Shown here: piece by piece, positions 24,344 to 32,524 of the stretch
How positions within the stretch are numbered: the stretch's first letter is position 1
Layout of the letters: each line of letters begins with the position of its first letter
Assembly: GCA_023382535.1 (NCBI GenBank)
Contig: JAHDWA010000015.1
Location: forward strand, 62,001 to 126,000
Source: Anaerolineae bacterium
Lineage (GTDB): Bacteria; Chloroflexota; Anaerolineae; 4572-78; J111
DNA: 64,000 bases
Direction: 5' to 3'
The notes under the pieces: generated by a model
Databases searched by the model: none
The model's input: only the letters and a program-made list of their open reading frames with translations
Told to the model about the DNA's origin: nothing
Position numbers and translations under genes: made by a program

Positions 24344-25078
24344 ATGTCACGCTTTGACGTCATTGCCTTTGACGCCGACGATACGCTCTGGCACAACGAG
24401 CGCCTCTACGTCAGCGCCCAGGCGAAGTTAAAAGCGCTTTTGGCGCAGTACCACAGCCCGGCGTGGATTGAGGAGCGCCTTTATCAAACAGAAATGCGCA
24501 ATTTGCAGCATTTTGGTTATGGCATTAAAGCCTTCGCCCTCTCCATGATTGAAACCGCTGTGCAGCTTAGCGAGGGCCGCATCGCCGGGAGCGACGTCCA
24601 GGCCATCATTGACTCGGCTAAAGAAATGCTCGCAGCGGATGTCGAACTGCTGGAGCATGTGGCCGAAACCCTGCCCAGCCTGGCGCAGTCCTACGCATTG
24701 ATGTTGATTACCAAAGGCGACCTGCGCGATCAAGAGCTGAAGATTGCCCGCTCGGGCCTGGCCCAGCACTTCCGCCACATCGAAATCGTGAGCGATAAGA
24801 GCCGGGAGAGCTATCACAGGCTCTTGCAGCGCCATGGCCTCGCCCCGGAGCGCTTTCTCATGGTCGGCAACTCGCTCCGCTCGGACATCCTGCCGGTCCT
24901 GGCGCTTGGTGCCAGCGCGGTTTACACCCCCTATCAGCTTACCTGGGCGCACGAAAGCGCAGAGCGGCCCCCGGCCGAGCAGTCGGGCTATTATGAACTG
25001 GAACATCTCGGGCTGTTACCGGAGCTGCTGGAGAGGCTGGAGCGCCAAGCAATTCAAGGAAACCTCGGCGTAATATGA
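24344..25078 (+). CDS. HAD-superfamily hydrolase (244 aa)
   Basis: Haloacid-dehalogenase-like phosphatase. Motif I is FDADDTLWHN (about 7-16) with the nucleophile Asp and acid/base Asp. The helical cap follows (about 20-95). Motif II is LITKGD, motif III VSDKS and motif IV MVGNSLRSDILP. Substrate is unknown; the architecture (C1 cap) fits small phospho-metabolites. An RBS (AGGTAGGA) precedes the ATG at 24344. The stop codon overlaps the next start (ATGA at 25075-25078), so translation is coupled with the radical SAM gene and the two may act in one pathway. Confidence 0.88.
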   Translation: MSRFDVIAFDADDTLWHNERLYVSAQAKLKALLAQYHSPAWIEERLYQTEMRNLQHFGYGIKAFALSMIETAVQLSEGRIAGSDVQAIIDSAKEMLAADVELLEHVAETLPSLAQSYALMLITKGDLRDQELKIARSGLAQHFRHIEIVSDKSRESYHRLLQRHGLAPERFLMVGNSLRSDILPVLALGASAVYTPYQLTWAHESAERPPAEQSGYYELEHLGLLPELLERLERQAIQGNLGVI

Positions 25079-26502
25079 GTCTCAATATTCTTCTTATCTC
25101 CACCTACGAAATGGGCCGGCAGCCGTTTGGACTGGCCTCGCCGGCGGCGTGGCTGCGCCAGGCCGGGTTCGAGGTACGCTGCCTCGACCTGTCGCTTGAC
25201 TCGCTGGACGTGGAGGCCGTCCGCGCCGCCGGGTTGGTCGCCTTCTACGTGCCGATGCACATGGGCACGCGCATGGCCGTGCCAGTTATCGCTCAGGTGC
25301 GGCAGATCAATCCGGCTGCTCACCTGTGCTGCTACGGCCTCTATGCTCCGGTCAGCGCCGATTATCTCTGCCGCTTGGGTGTGGACACTCTCCTGGGTGG
25401 GGAATTTGAAGCGGGACTGGTAGCCCTGTCGCGTCAGCTTGAGAAGGCGAGGAGGCGAGGAAACAAAAAGGGGCAGGGGAGCAATGAGTGTGGAAATAAT
25501 CACGCCCTACGCAACACGCAATACGCACCACCTCTCATCTCCCTCGAGCGCCAGAACTTCCTCCCTCCCGACCGGTCCGGCCTGCCCGGTTTGAGCCGTT
25601 ACGCCCATCTGGTCACCGGCAGCGGATCACAACGGGTGGTTGGCTACACCGAGGCCAGCCGGGGCTGCAAGCACCTCTGCCGCCACTGCCCGATTGTGCC
25701 GGTTTACAGCGGGCGCTTCAGGATTGTCCAGCGTGAGGTGGTCCTGGCCGACATCCGCCAGCAGGTCGCCGCCGGGGCAAAACACATTACCTTTGGCGAT
25801 CCCGATTTTTTTAACGGCCCCGGCCACGCGATGCCCCTGGTAACGGCGCTGCACGAGGAGTTCCCAACTCTGACCTACGATGTAACGATCAAAGTGGAGC
25901 ACCTGCTCAAACATGCCGGACATCTGCCGGCGCTGAAAGAAACCGGCTGTCTCTTCATCACCAGCGCCGTCGAGTCGTTTGACGAGCGCATCCTGGGGAT
26001 TTTCGACAAGGGCCACAGCCGCGAGGATTTTATCACCGCCTTGACTCTCTGCCGCCAGGCAGGCCTGCTGCTGGTCCCGACCTTTGTCGCCTTTACGCCC
26101 TGGACCACCCTGGCCGGGTATCGCGCTTTTCTGGCCGAGATTGTCCGGCTGGGGCTGGTGGATCAAGTCTCGCCCATCCAGTGCGCCATCCGGCTGCTCA
26201 TACCACCCGGCTCCAGGCTGTTGGACCTGCCGGAAGTCGAAGACCTGGTCGAAGGGCTGGACGAAGCCAAACTTTCCTATATCTGGCGCAGCGCCGACCG
26301 ACGGGTAGACGCCTTGCAGCATGACCTGGAGATTTTGGTGCAGCGCTGCGCCGGTCAGCACATTCCCCGGCGCGAAATCTTTCGGCAGGTCTGGGAGCGC
26401 GCTTACCAGGGAGTGGGCGATCCGGCGGGTCGAGTTCCCTTCCCGGAACTCCCGCCGGCCGCCGGTTTTGTGCCTTACCTGACCGAACCCTGGTATTGCT
26501 GA
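25075..26502 (+). CDS. B12-binding-domain radical SAM protein (475 aa)
   Basis: An N-terminal cobalamin-binding-like Rossmann domain (about 1-120: SLNILLISTYEMGRQPFGLA, EFEAGLVALSRQL) precedes a radical SAM TIM barrel. The [4Fe-4S] cluster is bound by CKHLCRHC in EASRGCKHLCRHCPIVP, a CxxxCxxC motif, and GDPDFFNGPGHAM follows as in the B12-type radical SAM family. No SPASM or extra Cys cluster is seen. Between the domains (about residues 122-157) lies an odd hydrophilic insert whose DNA looks like intergenic repeat sequence. It overlaps the HAD gene by 4 bp. The modified substrate is unknown. Confidence 0.87.
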   Translation: MSLNILLISTYEMGRQPFGLASPAAWLRQAGFEVRCLDLSLDSLDVEAVRAAGLVAFYVPMHMGTRMAVPVIAQVRQINPAAHLCCYGLYAPVSADYLCRLGVDTLLGGEFEAGLVALSRQLEKARRRGNKKGQGSNECGNNHALRNTQYAPPLISLERQNFLPPDRSGLPGLSRYAHLVTGSGSQRVVGYTEASRGCKHLCRHCPIVPVYSGRFRIVQREVVLADIRQQVAAGAKHITFGDPDFFNGPGHAMPLVTALHEEFPTLTYDVTIKVEHLLKHAGHLPALKETGCLFITSAVESFDERILGIFDKGHSREDFITALTLCRQAGLLLVPTFVAFTPWTTLAGYRAFLAEIVRLGLVDQVSPIQCAIRLLIPPGSRLLDLPEVEDLVEGLDEAKLSYIWRSADRRVDALQHDLEILVQRCAGQHIPRREIFRQVWERAYQGVGDPAGRVPFPELPPAAGFVPYLTEPWYC

Positions 26503-26590
26503 GCGGAACCAACCGAGGAGCAGTTTGCTTCTCTTTACTTGTGAGAAGACGAAGAGATGAGGACGCGAGGAGGCGGGGATTTTTACCTTA

Positions 26591-26636
26591 CCGGAGACGA
26601 AGGATCAGCAGGGATGCCCCGTCTCCGGTTTTCTTT
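26591..26636. terminator. Terminator between convergent genes
   Basis: CCGGAGACG (26591-26599) and CGTCTCCGG (26620-26628) form a perfect 9-bp stem, followed by TTTTCTTT on the plus strand; the opposite flank is also A/T-rich, so it may serve both genes. Confidence 0.75.
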
Positions 26637-26637
26637 A

Positions 26638-28113
26638 CTACTCCAGCTCAAACCGTTCCAGGTGGACCAGGTTTAGCTCGGTTTTGCCCACGTCCTTTTC
26701 CGTATTCTCAATACGAATGAACACAGTGATGGCCTGGCCGGCAGCTTTGACCCGCAGCGAGGGGTAACGCCACTCGTTATCCTTGCCGTCACGCTCCCCC
26801 CAAACGACATTGGGACTGTTGTACTCGCGCCCACCGGTCGGATCAATGCCTATGGTCTTGAAAATTTTGCCGTCGGCGCGCTCACCACTGGTGCCCTTGT
26901 AGAAAGAGACAATCATCCCTTTAAAGGTGTAATTTCGGCCCGGCTGGGCAGCAACGCTTTGATAAAAGAGCAGGTCGTAACCGTATTGCGAGGCAATAAC
27001 CTGGGAGTAACGCCCGTGCTGGTGATAATCCAGCCCCTTGCCGCCGTAATATTTCTGGGCAAACTTGCCGTACGTGCCGCTGTGCATCAGGTGCAGGCGC
27101 GGTTTGCGCTCTGAGATCAACTGCAGCGTCCAATATTTGCCGTATTCCTCGGGGAATTGGGGTTCCTTCCAGAATTTGTTTTCACCGTCGCGATGATAGG
27201 GCTGGTATTCGTCGAAGCTGCCATTCATCAGGCTGGGGTAGACCTGACCTGCCGGAGCCGGCTGTGGCTGAGGCGAAGGCTGGGGTTGGGGCTGAGGCTG
27301 GGGTTGAGGTTGAGGCTGGGGCTGAGGTTGGGGCTGCGGTTGGGGCTGCGGTTGAGCCTGGACGGCATGTTCCCAGGCTCCAAATATTTCAGAAATTTTC
27401 GCCGCCAGGTTAACATCTCCTTTTATTTTGACTCGGCCCTGTTGGTAAGCCTGGACGGTGTTCAACTTACCCTGGGCCAGCCTGATAAAATCAGAGCCGC
27501 TCATTTGGATGGTGGCGGCAGGTGAAGCCGTTTGACCTTCACTCACCGTGCAGGTCGAACTGCCAATGGAGACGGTCCAGGTGCCGCCGTCGGTAATTTG
27601 AAATTGATAGACTGCCCGCAAAGCACCGGCCCGGTCAGGCCGGAAGCCACGGGGCATAGCCCGGACATAATCGGCCAGCGTGGGTGCAGCCGGAGGAGGA
27701 GGTGGTGGGGAGGGGGGCGGTGAAGGGGGTGCGGGTGACGGTGGGGAGGGGGGCGACGGGGGCGGCGAAGGCGACGGCGGAGTGGGAGGCGTTGGAGGAG
27801 GAGGCGGAGCAGCATCAGTAACAGCCGGGATAACCAGCACCTGGCCCACCCAGATTTGGCCGGGATCGCTGAGGTTATTGGCTTGCTGGATCAGGGGATA
27901 TTTGTAGGGATCTCCATAAACGGCGCGAGCAATTTTGCTCAAGGAGTCACCGCGCTGAACCGTGTAGCTGGTCACTGCCGGGGCGGTATGGCTGTAAGTT
28001 GCCAGCAGCTCCTGGATAGCACCCTCAAGGCTCTTGCCTTCCCCCTGGGCACGTCCCAGCGCAGCTTGGTAAATTGCATCGTCCAGATTAACGGCAACGT
28101 TCTGTTGGGCCAT
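26638..28113 (-). CDS. LysM-SCP2 multidomain protein with Pro-rich linkers (491 aa)
   Basis: Domain order: a short helical segment (1-42, NVAVNLDDAIYQAALGRAQ, resembling ribbon-helix-helix or a small helical cap); a LysM domain (about 48-97, YTVQRGDSLSKIARAVYG and GQIWVGQVLVIP); a Pro/Ser linker (about 102-146); an SCP2-like lipid-binding domain (about 150-250, RAVYQFQITDGGTWTVSI and AATIQMSGSDFIRLAQGK); a (QP)n linker; and a beta-rich C-terminal region (about 300-491, MNGSFDEYQPYHRDGENKF, AQPGRNYTFKGMIVSF), like a galactose-binding or CBM fold. No signal peptide is visible, which is odd for a LysM protein. RBS GGAGGAAGGTT precedes the ATG. The combination suggests a bridge between glycan and lipid; function is unknown. 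Confidence 0.8.
   Translation of the reverse strand: MAQQNVAVNLDDAIYQAALGRAQGEGKSLEGAIQELLATYSHTAPAVTSYTVQRGDSLSKIARAVYGDPYKYPLIQQANNLSDPGQIWVGQVLVIPAVTDAAPPPPPTPPTPPSPSPPPSPPSPPSPAPPSPPPSPPPPPPAAPTLADYVRAMPRGFRPDRAGALRAVYQFQITDGGTWTVSIGSSTCTVSEGQTASPAATIQMSGSDFIRLAQGKLNTVQAYQQGRVKIKGDVNLAAKISEIFGAWEHAVQAQPQPQPQPQPQPQPQPQPQPQPQPQPSPQPQPAPAGQVYPSLMNGSFDEYQPYHRDGENKFWKEPQFPEEYGKYWTLQLISERKPRLHLMHSGTYGKFAQKYYGGKGLDYHQHGRYSQVIASQYGYDLLFYQSVAAQPGRNYTFKGMIVSFYKGTSGERADGKIFKTIGIDPTGGREYNSPNVVWGERDGKDNEWRYPSLRVKAAGQAITVFIRIENTEKDVGKTELNLVHLERFELE
27245..27355 (-). repeat. Short tandem repeats coding the Gln-Pro linker
   Basis: 6-bp and 12-bp units (CAGCCN-type codon pairs on the minus strand) encode (QP)n in the LysM-SCP2 protein. 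Another simple repeat of Pro/Ser codons lies at about 27683-27810 in the same gene. Confidence 0.8.
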
Positions 28114-28217
28114 AACCTTCCTCCTTCAAAAAGTGTGGTCAGTAGTCAGATAAATTTGTTTTATGACGACTCTATTTTAAGGTATGTTTGTTAGCTTTGG
28201 CAAGTTACAAACAAAAA

Positions 28218-28254
28218 TTAAGCGCGACGCGCTCTTGAGGTGCGTCGCGCTTAA
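28218..28254 (-). terminator. Intrinsic terminator after the aldo/keto reductase gene
   Basis: Perfect 13-bp stem TTAAGCGCGACGC/GCGTCGCGCTTAA with an 11-nt loop; on the minus strand TTTTTGTTTG follows. It lies 20 nt past the stop codon. Confidence 0.92.
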
Positions 28255-28273
28255 CCCAGCGCACTTTCAACCC

Positions 28274-29233
28274 CTAATCCCGCTTGGCCAGGAGGGCGTC
28301 AATTTGGGCCACTTCCTCAGCGGAGAGACGCCAATCCCCTGCCGGAGCCGTCTCTTCGATTTGGGCAGGATTCCGTGCTCCGACAATCGCCGCCGTTACC
28401 TCCGGACGGCGCAAGACCCAGGCAATCGCCAGTTGGGCCACCGTCCGGCCCTGGCGCGCGGCGATGGGGCGCAGCGCTTCCACCAGCTCCAGGTTGGCGC
28501 TCAGTTGCGGCTCCTGGAACAGCTCGTTGCGCGCCCGCCAATCGTCGGCGGGCATAGCGGCGATGCGCTCGCGGGTCATTTTGCCGGTTAGCAGGCCGGC
28601 CTGCATGGGACTGTAAACAATTACCCCGATATTGTTGGCAGCGCAGTAAGCCAGCAGTTCCTCTTCGACGCCGCGCCGGAGCATACTGTAAGGCGGCTGC
28701 ACGGAAGCGACCGGGTGAATGGGTTGGATGCGCTGCAACTGAGCCACACTGAAGTTAGAAACGCCGCCGTAGCGCACTTTCCCCTCCCGGATCAAGTCGG
28801 CTATTGCGCCCCACCCTTCTTCAATCTCTTCGTCAGGGTCGGGCCAGTGGATTTGGTAAAGGTCAATGACCTCTGTCTTGAGCCGGCGCAGGCTGGCCTC
28901 GGCCTCACGGCGAACGCTGTCGGCGGTGAGCCGGCCGTAAGGTTGGTCCGTGAGCGATTCCATAATACGGCCGCACTTGGTAGCCACAATCACCTCGCCG
29001 CGCCGGCCAACCAGGGCCTGACCGACCACTTCCTCGGAATGGCCTGCGCCGTACACAGCGGCTGTATCTACCCAATTAATGCCTAAGTCGAGAGCATGCC
29101 GAATCGCGGCAATCGAGTCGGCGTCATCCTGCGACCCCCATCCATAAATCCAGCCGCCCCCGCCAATAGCCCAGGCGCCCAGACCGATGGTCGTTAGGTG
29201 TAAATTACTATAACCAAGTTGTCGGGTTTGCAT
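28274..29233 (-). CDS. Aldo/keto reductase (319 aa)
   Basis: NAD(P)H-dependent carbonyl reductase of the AKR TIM-barrel superfamily. Catalytic residues appear in order: Asp in NWVDTAAVYGAGHSEE (Asp and Tyr), Lys in EVIVATKCGR, and His in LYQIHWPDP. The C-terminal NADP-binding segment holds VTAAIVGARNPAQIEE. Length is normal. The ATG at 29233 follows GAAGGAGAT; an upstream ATG at 29293 is rejected because it lies in the leader. Its promoter and terminator are both recognisable, so it is a single-gene unit. Physiological substrate unknown. Confidence 0.92.
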   Translation of the reverse strand: MQTRQLGYSNLHLTTIGLGAWAIGGGGWIYGWGSQDDADSIAAIRHALDLGINWVDTAAVYGAGHSEEVVGQALVGRRGEVIVATKCGRIMESLTDQPYGRLTADSVRREAEASLRRLKTEVIDLYQIHWPDPDEEIEEGWGAIADLIREGKVRYGGVSNFSVAQLQRIQPIHPVASVQPPYSMLRRGVEEELLAYCAANNIGVIVYSPMQAGLLTGKMTRERIAAMPADDWRARNELFQEPQLSANLELVEALRPIAARQGRTVAQLAIAWVLRRPEVTAAIVGARNPAQIEETAPAGDWRLSAEEVAQIDALLAKRD

Positions 29234-29328
29234 ACTTTTAATCTCCTTCAAAAATAAACTTGGAGCACAAACCTTAGTTTGCCAATAAACCAAAGCAAGC
29301 CTTGGACTCCATTGTCATCAGACTGCAT

Positions 29329-29357
29329 AGTATCTTACAGGGCCAATAATCTGTCAA
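29329..29357 (-). promoter_or_regulatory. Promoter of the aldo/keto reductase gene
   Basis: On the minus strand TTGACA (29357-29352), 17-bp spacer, GATACT (29334-29329), giving a leader of about 90 nt. Confidence 0.65.
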
Positions 29358-29444
29358 TTTTTGAGTCAGGGGTATTTTGGCTTTCAAAATTTGGAAGTGG
29401 CCGGTTCTATTTGTCTCCAACTGATGAGAATCTTGGTAAAGCAG

Positions 29445-29473
29445 TTGGGATTTGAGCTTACCCATGTTATAAT
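29445..29473 (+). promoter_or_regulatory. Promoter of the M48 protease gene
   Basis: TTGGGA (29445-29450), 17-bp spacer, TATAAT (29468-29473), ending about 20 nt before the start codon at 29494, so the leader is very short. Confidence 0.75.
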
Positions 29474-29493
29474 CTCTCGCGCAAGGGGGAATC

Positions 29494-30645
29494 ATGCCGG
29501 AAAAGCTAAAAATCACGGAAAGCGAAGAGATTCTTAACCCGGAACGCCAACTCCGGGCCAAGGAGTATGCCCGAATTAGTCGCCGCCTCTTTGTGGCGGA
29601 CCTGGCCTTGGGGGCAGCATATGTCCTCCTCTGGCTTCTGGCCGGGCTGTCGCCCTGGCTGCGGGATCAGGTACAGCGCCTGACCCCGGTGACTTGGCTG
29701 AGTGTCCCGCTGTTTGCCCTGGGGTTTGGACTGCCCTACCTCGTGCTCACCGCGCCGCTGAATTATTACAGCGGCTTTGTTTTACCACATCGCTATGAGC
29801 AATCCACGCAAACTTTGAAGGGCTGGCTGCTGGATCAGTTGAAGGGGCTAATAATTGCCGGAGTGTTAGGCTTAGTTATCCTGGAGATAATTTATGCCCT
29901 GCTGGGCGCCTTTCCCCAAACCTGGTGGTTGTGGATGGCCCTGGTGATGCTGGTCTTTACCGTGCTGCTCAGTAATCTGGCCCCGGTGCTGATCTTTCCC
30001 CTTTTTTATAAATACAAACCACTCGATGACGAAGATCTGGTTCAGCGTCTGACCCTCTTGGCCGCTAAAGCAGGAACGCGGGTCAAGGGAGTGTACGTGT
30101 TTGATATGAGCAGCAAGACAGTAGCGGCCAATGCGGCGCTGATGGGTCTGGGCAATACCCGGCGTATTGTCCTGGGGGATACGCTGGTGGAAAAGTTCAC
30201 CGCCAGTGAAATAGAGACTGTTCTGGCCCATGAATTGGGTCATCATGCTCACAAAGATTTGCCCCTGGGCATTATCGTCCAATCGCTGCTGACCCTGGCC
30301 GGCTTCTGGCTGGCCGACATGGTGATGCGCTGGGGCATTACGACTTTCAACTACAACGGTTTGACCGACCCCGCTACCCTGCCCCTGCTGATGGTGGCCC
30401 TGAGTGTATTTGGGCTGGTCACGATGCCGCTCAGCAATGCCTGGTCCCGCTGGCGCGAGGTTAAAGCCGACGCCTACGCCCTTAAAATGACCCGCAAACC
30501 ACACGCTTTTATCAATGCTATGACCCGTCTGGCCAATCAAAACCTGGCCGACGCCGAACCTCCTGTATGGGTCGAATTTCTGTTACACAGCCACCCCTCA
30601 ATTAATAAACGTGTGGCCAAGGCCAAGAGTTTTCATCTTGAATAA
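29494..30645 (+). CDS. M48 family membrane metalloprotease, Ste24-like (383 aa)
   Basis: Zinc protease of the CAAX-prenyl-protease/HtpX-like family, embedded in the membrane. The catalytic motif is HELGHHAHKD (zinc His pair and Glu), with a third ligand Glu in REVKADAYAL. Several hydrophobic segments flank it (about 33-55, 70-90, 120-150, 155-180 and 265-315), and the N-terminal family domain includes YYSGFVLPHRYEQSTQ. The substrate-binding segment MSSKTVAANAALMGLG is conserved. Bacterial members are usually linked to membrane-protein quality control. GGGGGAA precedes the ATG. It lies between the aldo/keto reductase and the phosphatase operon and shares transcription with neither. Confidence 0.92.
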   Translation: MPEKLKITESEEILNPERQLRAKEYARISRRLFVADLALGAAYVLLWLLAGLSPWLRDQVQRLTPVTWLSVPLFALGFGLPYLVLTAPLNYYSGFVLPHRYEQSTQTLKGWLLDQLKGLIIAGVLGLVILEIIYALLGAFPQTWWLWMALVMLVFTVLLSNLAPVLIFPLFYKYKPLDDEDLVQRLTLLAAKAGTRVKGVYVFDMSSKTVAANAALMGLGNTRRIVLGDTLVEKFTASEIETVLAHELGHHAHKDLPLGIIVQSLLTLAGFWLADMVMRWGITTFNYNGLTDPATLPLLMVALSVFGLVTMPLSNAWSRWREVKADAYALKMTRKPHAFINAMTRLANQNLADAEPPVWVEFLLHSHPSINKRVAKAKSFHLE

Positions 30646-30862
30646 TTTCTGATTTGCTGTCATCTCTATCACTTTGTCTCAATCCTGCTAAATCCCCAAA
30701 AAATCGTCACAAATAATTACCTTAGTTATCGTACAAATTTTGACCCCAAAAAGGCGTAAAAACGGCCAAACCTCGAATTATTTTTTGGCAAACTATGCCG
30801 GGAATAACGTTTTGTTTTTTGCCGCACCGGACTTCACTTCGGCTTGCTGGCCCCCTCTCCTT

Positions 30863-32518
30863 CTACTGGACAACCAGGCTAATCGGGCGGGCTTCGGATT
30901 CTTTATTCAACCATTCATAGTCTGGCTGGATGCGCACCACTCCCACCGACCAAAAATAATCGGCGCTGGTACGGGTTACGCCGGGGGAGCCGCTTAAAAC
31001 CAGGGCGACTGTATAGGTATGATCATCCAAACGCTGAAAGGTGGGGTCTTGCCTCAAGAACCGGGCGTCGTGCGCCCCCACCCGCTCCTCATCCCCTGCC
31101 CATACCCTGATTTCAAAGCTAAGATCATCGCTCAATTCGCCCGGCCACTGCCAGATAAACGTAACCTCGCGGCTGGCGTCGTATTGGATCACGCCGGCAC
31201 TATCCGGCTCAGGTTCCAGAAGGGTGGGGGTGGGCAGAGCCTCCAGGCTTATCATTAAAGCCGAGGTTGGGGTAATGGTTGGGGTGGAGGTAGCCGTCGG
31301 CAGGGGCAGGGGCGTGGCGGTTGGGGGAACAGTGGGCGAAGCCAGCGGGCCTCGCGTTACCGTCGGCAGGCGAGTTTCCTGGGCCTCGGATTGCGGCTCT
31401 ACCGGAGACGAAGCAGGTTCGACGGTAGGGGTGAAGATAACTTGATTGGCCTCAGCCTCGACCGCGATAATAATCGAGTTCTGCTCTGACGAGGAGGTTG
31501 CTGCCAGGGGTAAGGGTGTTAGCGTGGCCTGAGCCGCTCCTTCGACATTGCCTCTTCCGGAGAAAGCAAGGAACAGGCCGCCCCCTATCAGCAGCAACAG
31601 CAGCACCAGGATCACGCCCACAGCCAGGCCCAGCCGCCGGGGCGGCGAGACAGCCGGCTGACGAACGAGCGTCGGCGGCGAAGTCATCACCTCCGTTTGA
31701 CCGGCACGGCTGGGCAACGTAATGACCACAACGGTAATATTGTCGTTGCCACCCTCCAGGGTGAGAATTTGCCCATCTTTATTAAATTCTTTAGGAGCGT
31801 TAGCCCTTTCAATCAGGCGTCGTACCGCCTGCTCCGGCGGATAGGTTTTTAAGATTCGGGTAATTTCTTCGGGGCGAACTTCGCCACTGAGACCATCGGA
31901 GCATAATAATAATTGGTCGCCCGGCTCCAAGGCCGTCCAATCTATCTCAGGGGTAACCTCTTCCCGGCGGGCGGTGAAGGCATTGGTCACGCGAGAGCGG
32001 TCGGGATGAAAACGTAGTTGATCCCAGGTAATTTGTCCGGCCTGGATCAGCGGCCAGACCCGCGAATGATCCCGGCTGAGCTGCTGCAACTGGCCGCGCC
32101 GCAGCAAGTAGGCGCGGCTGTCGCCGGCCCAGGCGATCCAGGCTTGACCCTGCTGTTTAGCTTCATCATATTTGACCACCGCTACCACAGCAGTGGTGCC
32201 CATGTTTTCCGTGTCGGGCGATTGGACTGCCACCTGGCAAATTTTCTGATGCGCCTCCTGGAAGACCAGTTGTAAGCGTTGGCCGATATCAGCATATTCT
32301 TCGCCCAGGCTGTAGTAAAGCCTGGATATTTCGGCCACAGCCAGAGCGCTGGCGATGTTGCCGGCCCCGTGTCCGCCCATACCATCCGCCACAATAAACA
32401 ACATACCGTAAGGCTCATCCGGCGAATGCTCATGCTGGCGCGTCTGCGGCCAAAAACTATCCTCGTTGATCTGGCGTTTTTGGCCTATATTTGACTCATA
32501 ATCAAATCTGACAGTCAT
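30863..32518 (-). CDS. Membrane PP2C-type Ser/Thr phosphatase (551 aa)
   Basis: Metal-dependent protein phosphatase. The cytoplasmic PP2C domain (about 1-262) has NEDSF, ADGMGGHGAG, AWAGDSRAYLLR, LCSDGLSG and GNDNITVVVI, the Asp residues binding two metal ions. A single membrane span follows (about 290-312), then a Thr/Pro-rich stretch and an external domain (about 435-551: REVTFIWQWPGELSDDLSFEIRVW), fibronectin-III-like. It is the last gene of an operon with the two VWA-FHA genes (7-bp gap upstream). It probably reverses Thr phosphorylation that FHA domains of this locus recognise. No active Ser/Thr kinase is encoded inside the T7SS-like block itself. Confidence 0.9.
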   Translation of the reverse strand: MTVRFDYESNIGQKRQINEDSFWPQTRQHEHSPDEPYGMLFIVADGMGGHGAGNIASALAVAEISRLYYSLGEEYADIGQRLQLVFQEAHQKICQVAVQSPDTENMGTTAVVAVVKYDEAKQQGQAWIAWAGDSRAYLLRRGQLQQLSRDHSRVWPLIQAGQITWDQLRFHPDRSRVTNAFTARREEVTPEIDWTALEPGDQLLLCSDGLSGEVRPEEITRILKTYPPEQAVRRLIERANAPKEFNKDGQILTLEGGNDNITVVVITLPSRAGQTEVMTSPPTLVRQPAVSPPRRLGLAVGVILVLLLLLIGGGLFLAFSGRGNVEGAAQATLTPLPLAATSSSEQNSIIIAVEAEANQVIFTPTVEPASSPVEPQSEAQETRLPTVTRGPLASPTVPPTATPLPLPTATSTPTITPTSALMISLEALPTPTLLEPEPDSAGVIQYDASREVTFIWQWPGELSDDLSFEIRVWAGDEERVGAHDARFLRQDPTFQRLDDHTYTVALVLSGSPGVTRTSADYFWSVGVVRIQPDYEWLNKESEARPISLVVQ

Positions 32519-32524
32519 TCCCGG

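Noticed and set aside
27245..27810. Possible CRISPR-like or minisatellite array
   Set aside because: The short units are in-frame Gln-Pro and Pro/Ser codon repeats of one protein; there are no spacers.
30646..30862. Terminator between the M48 protease and phosphatase genes
   Set aside because: No convincing stem followed by T-run was found in this convergent gap.
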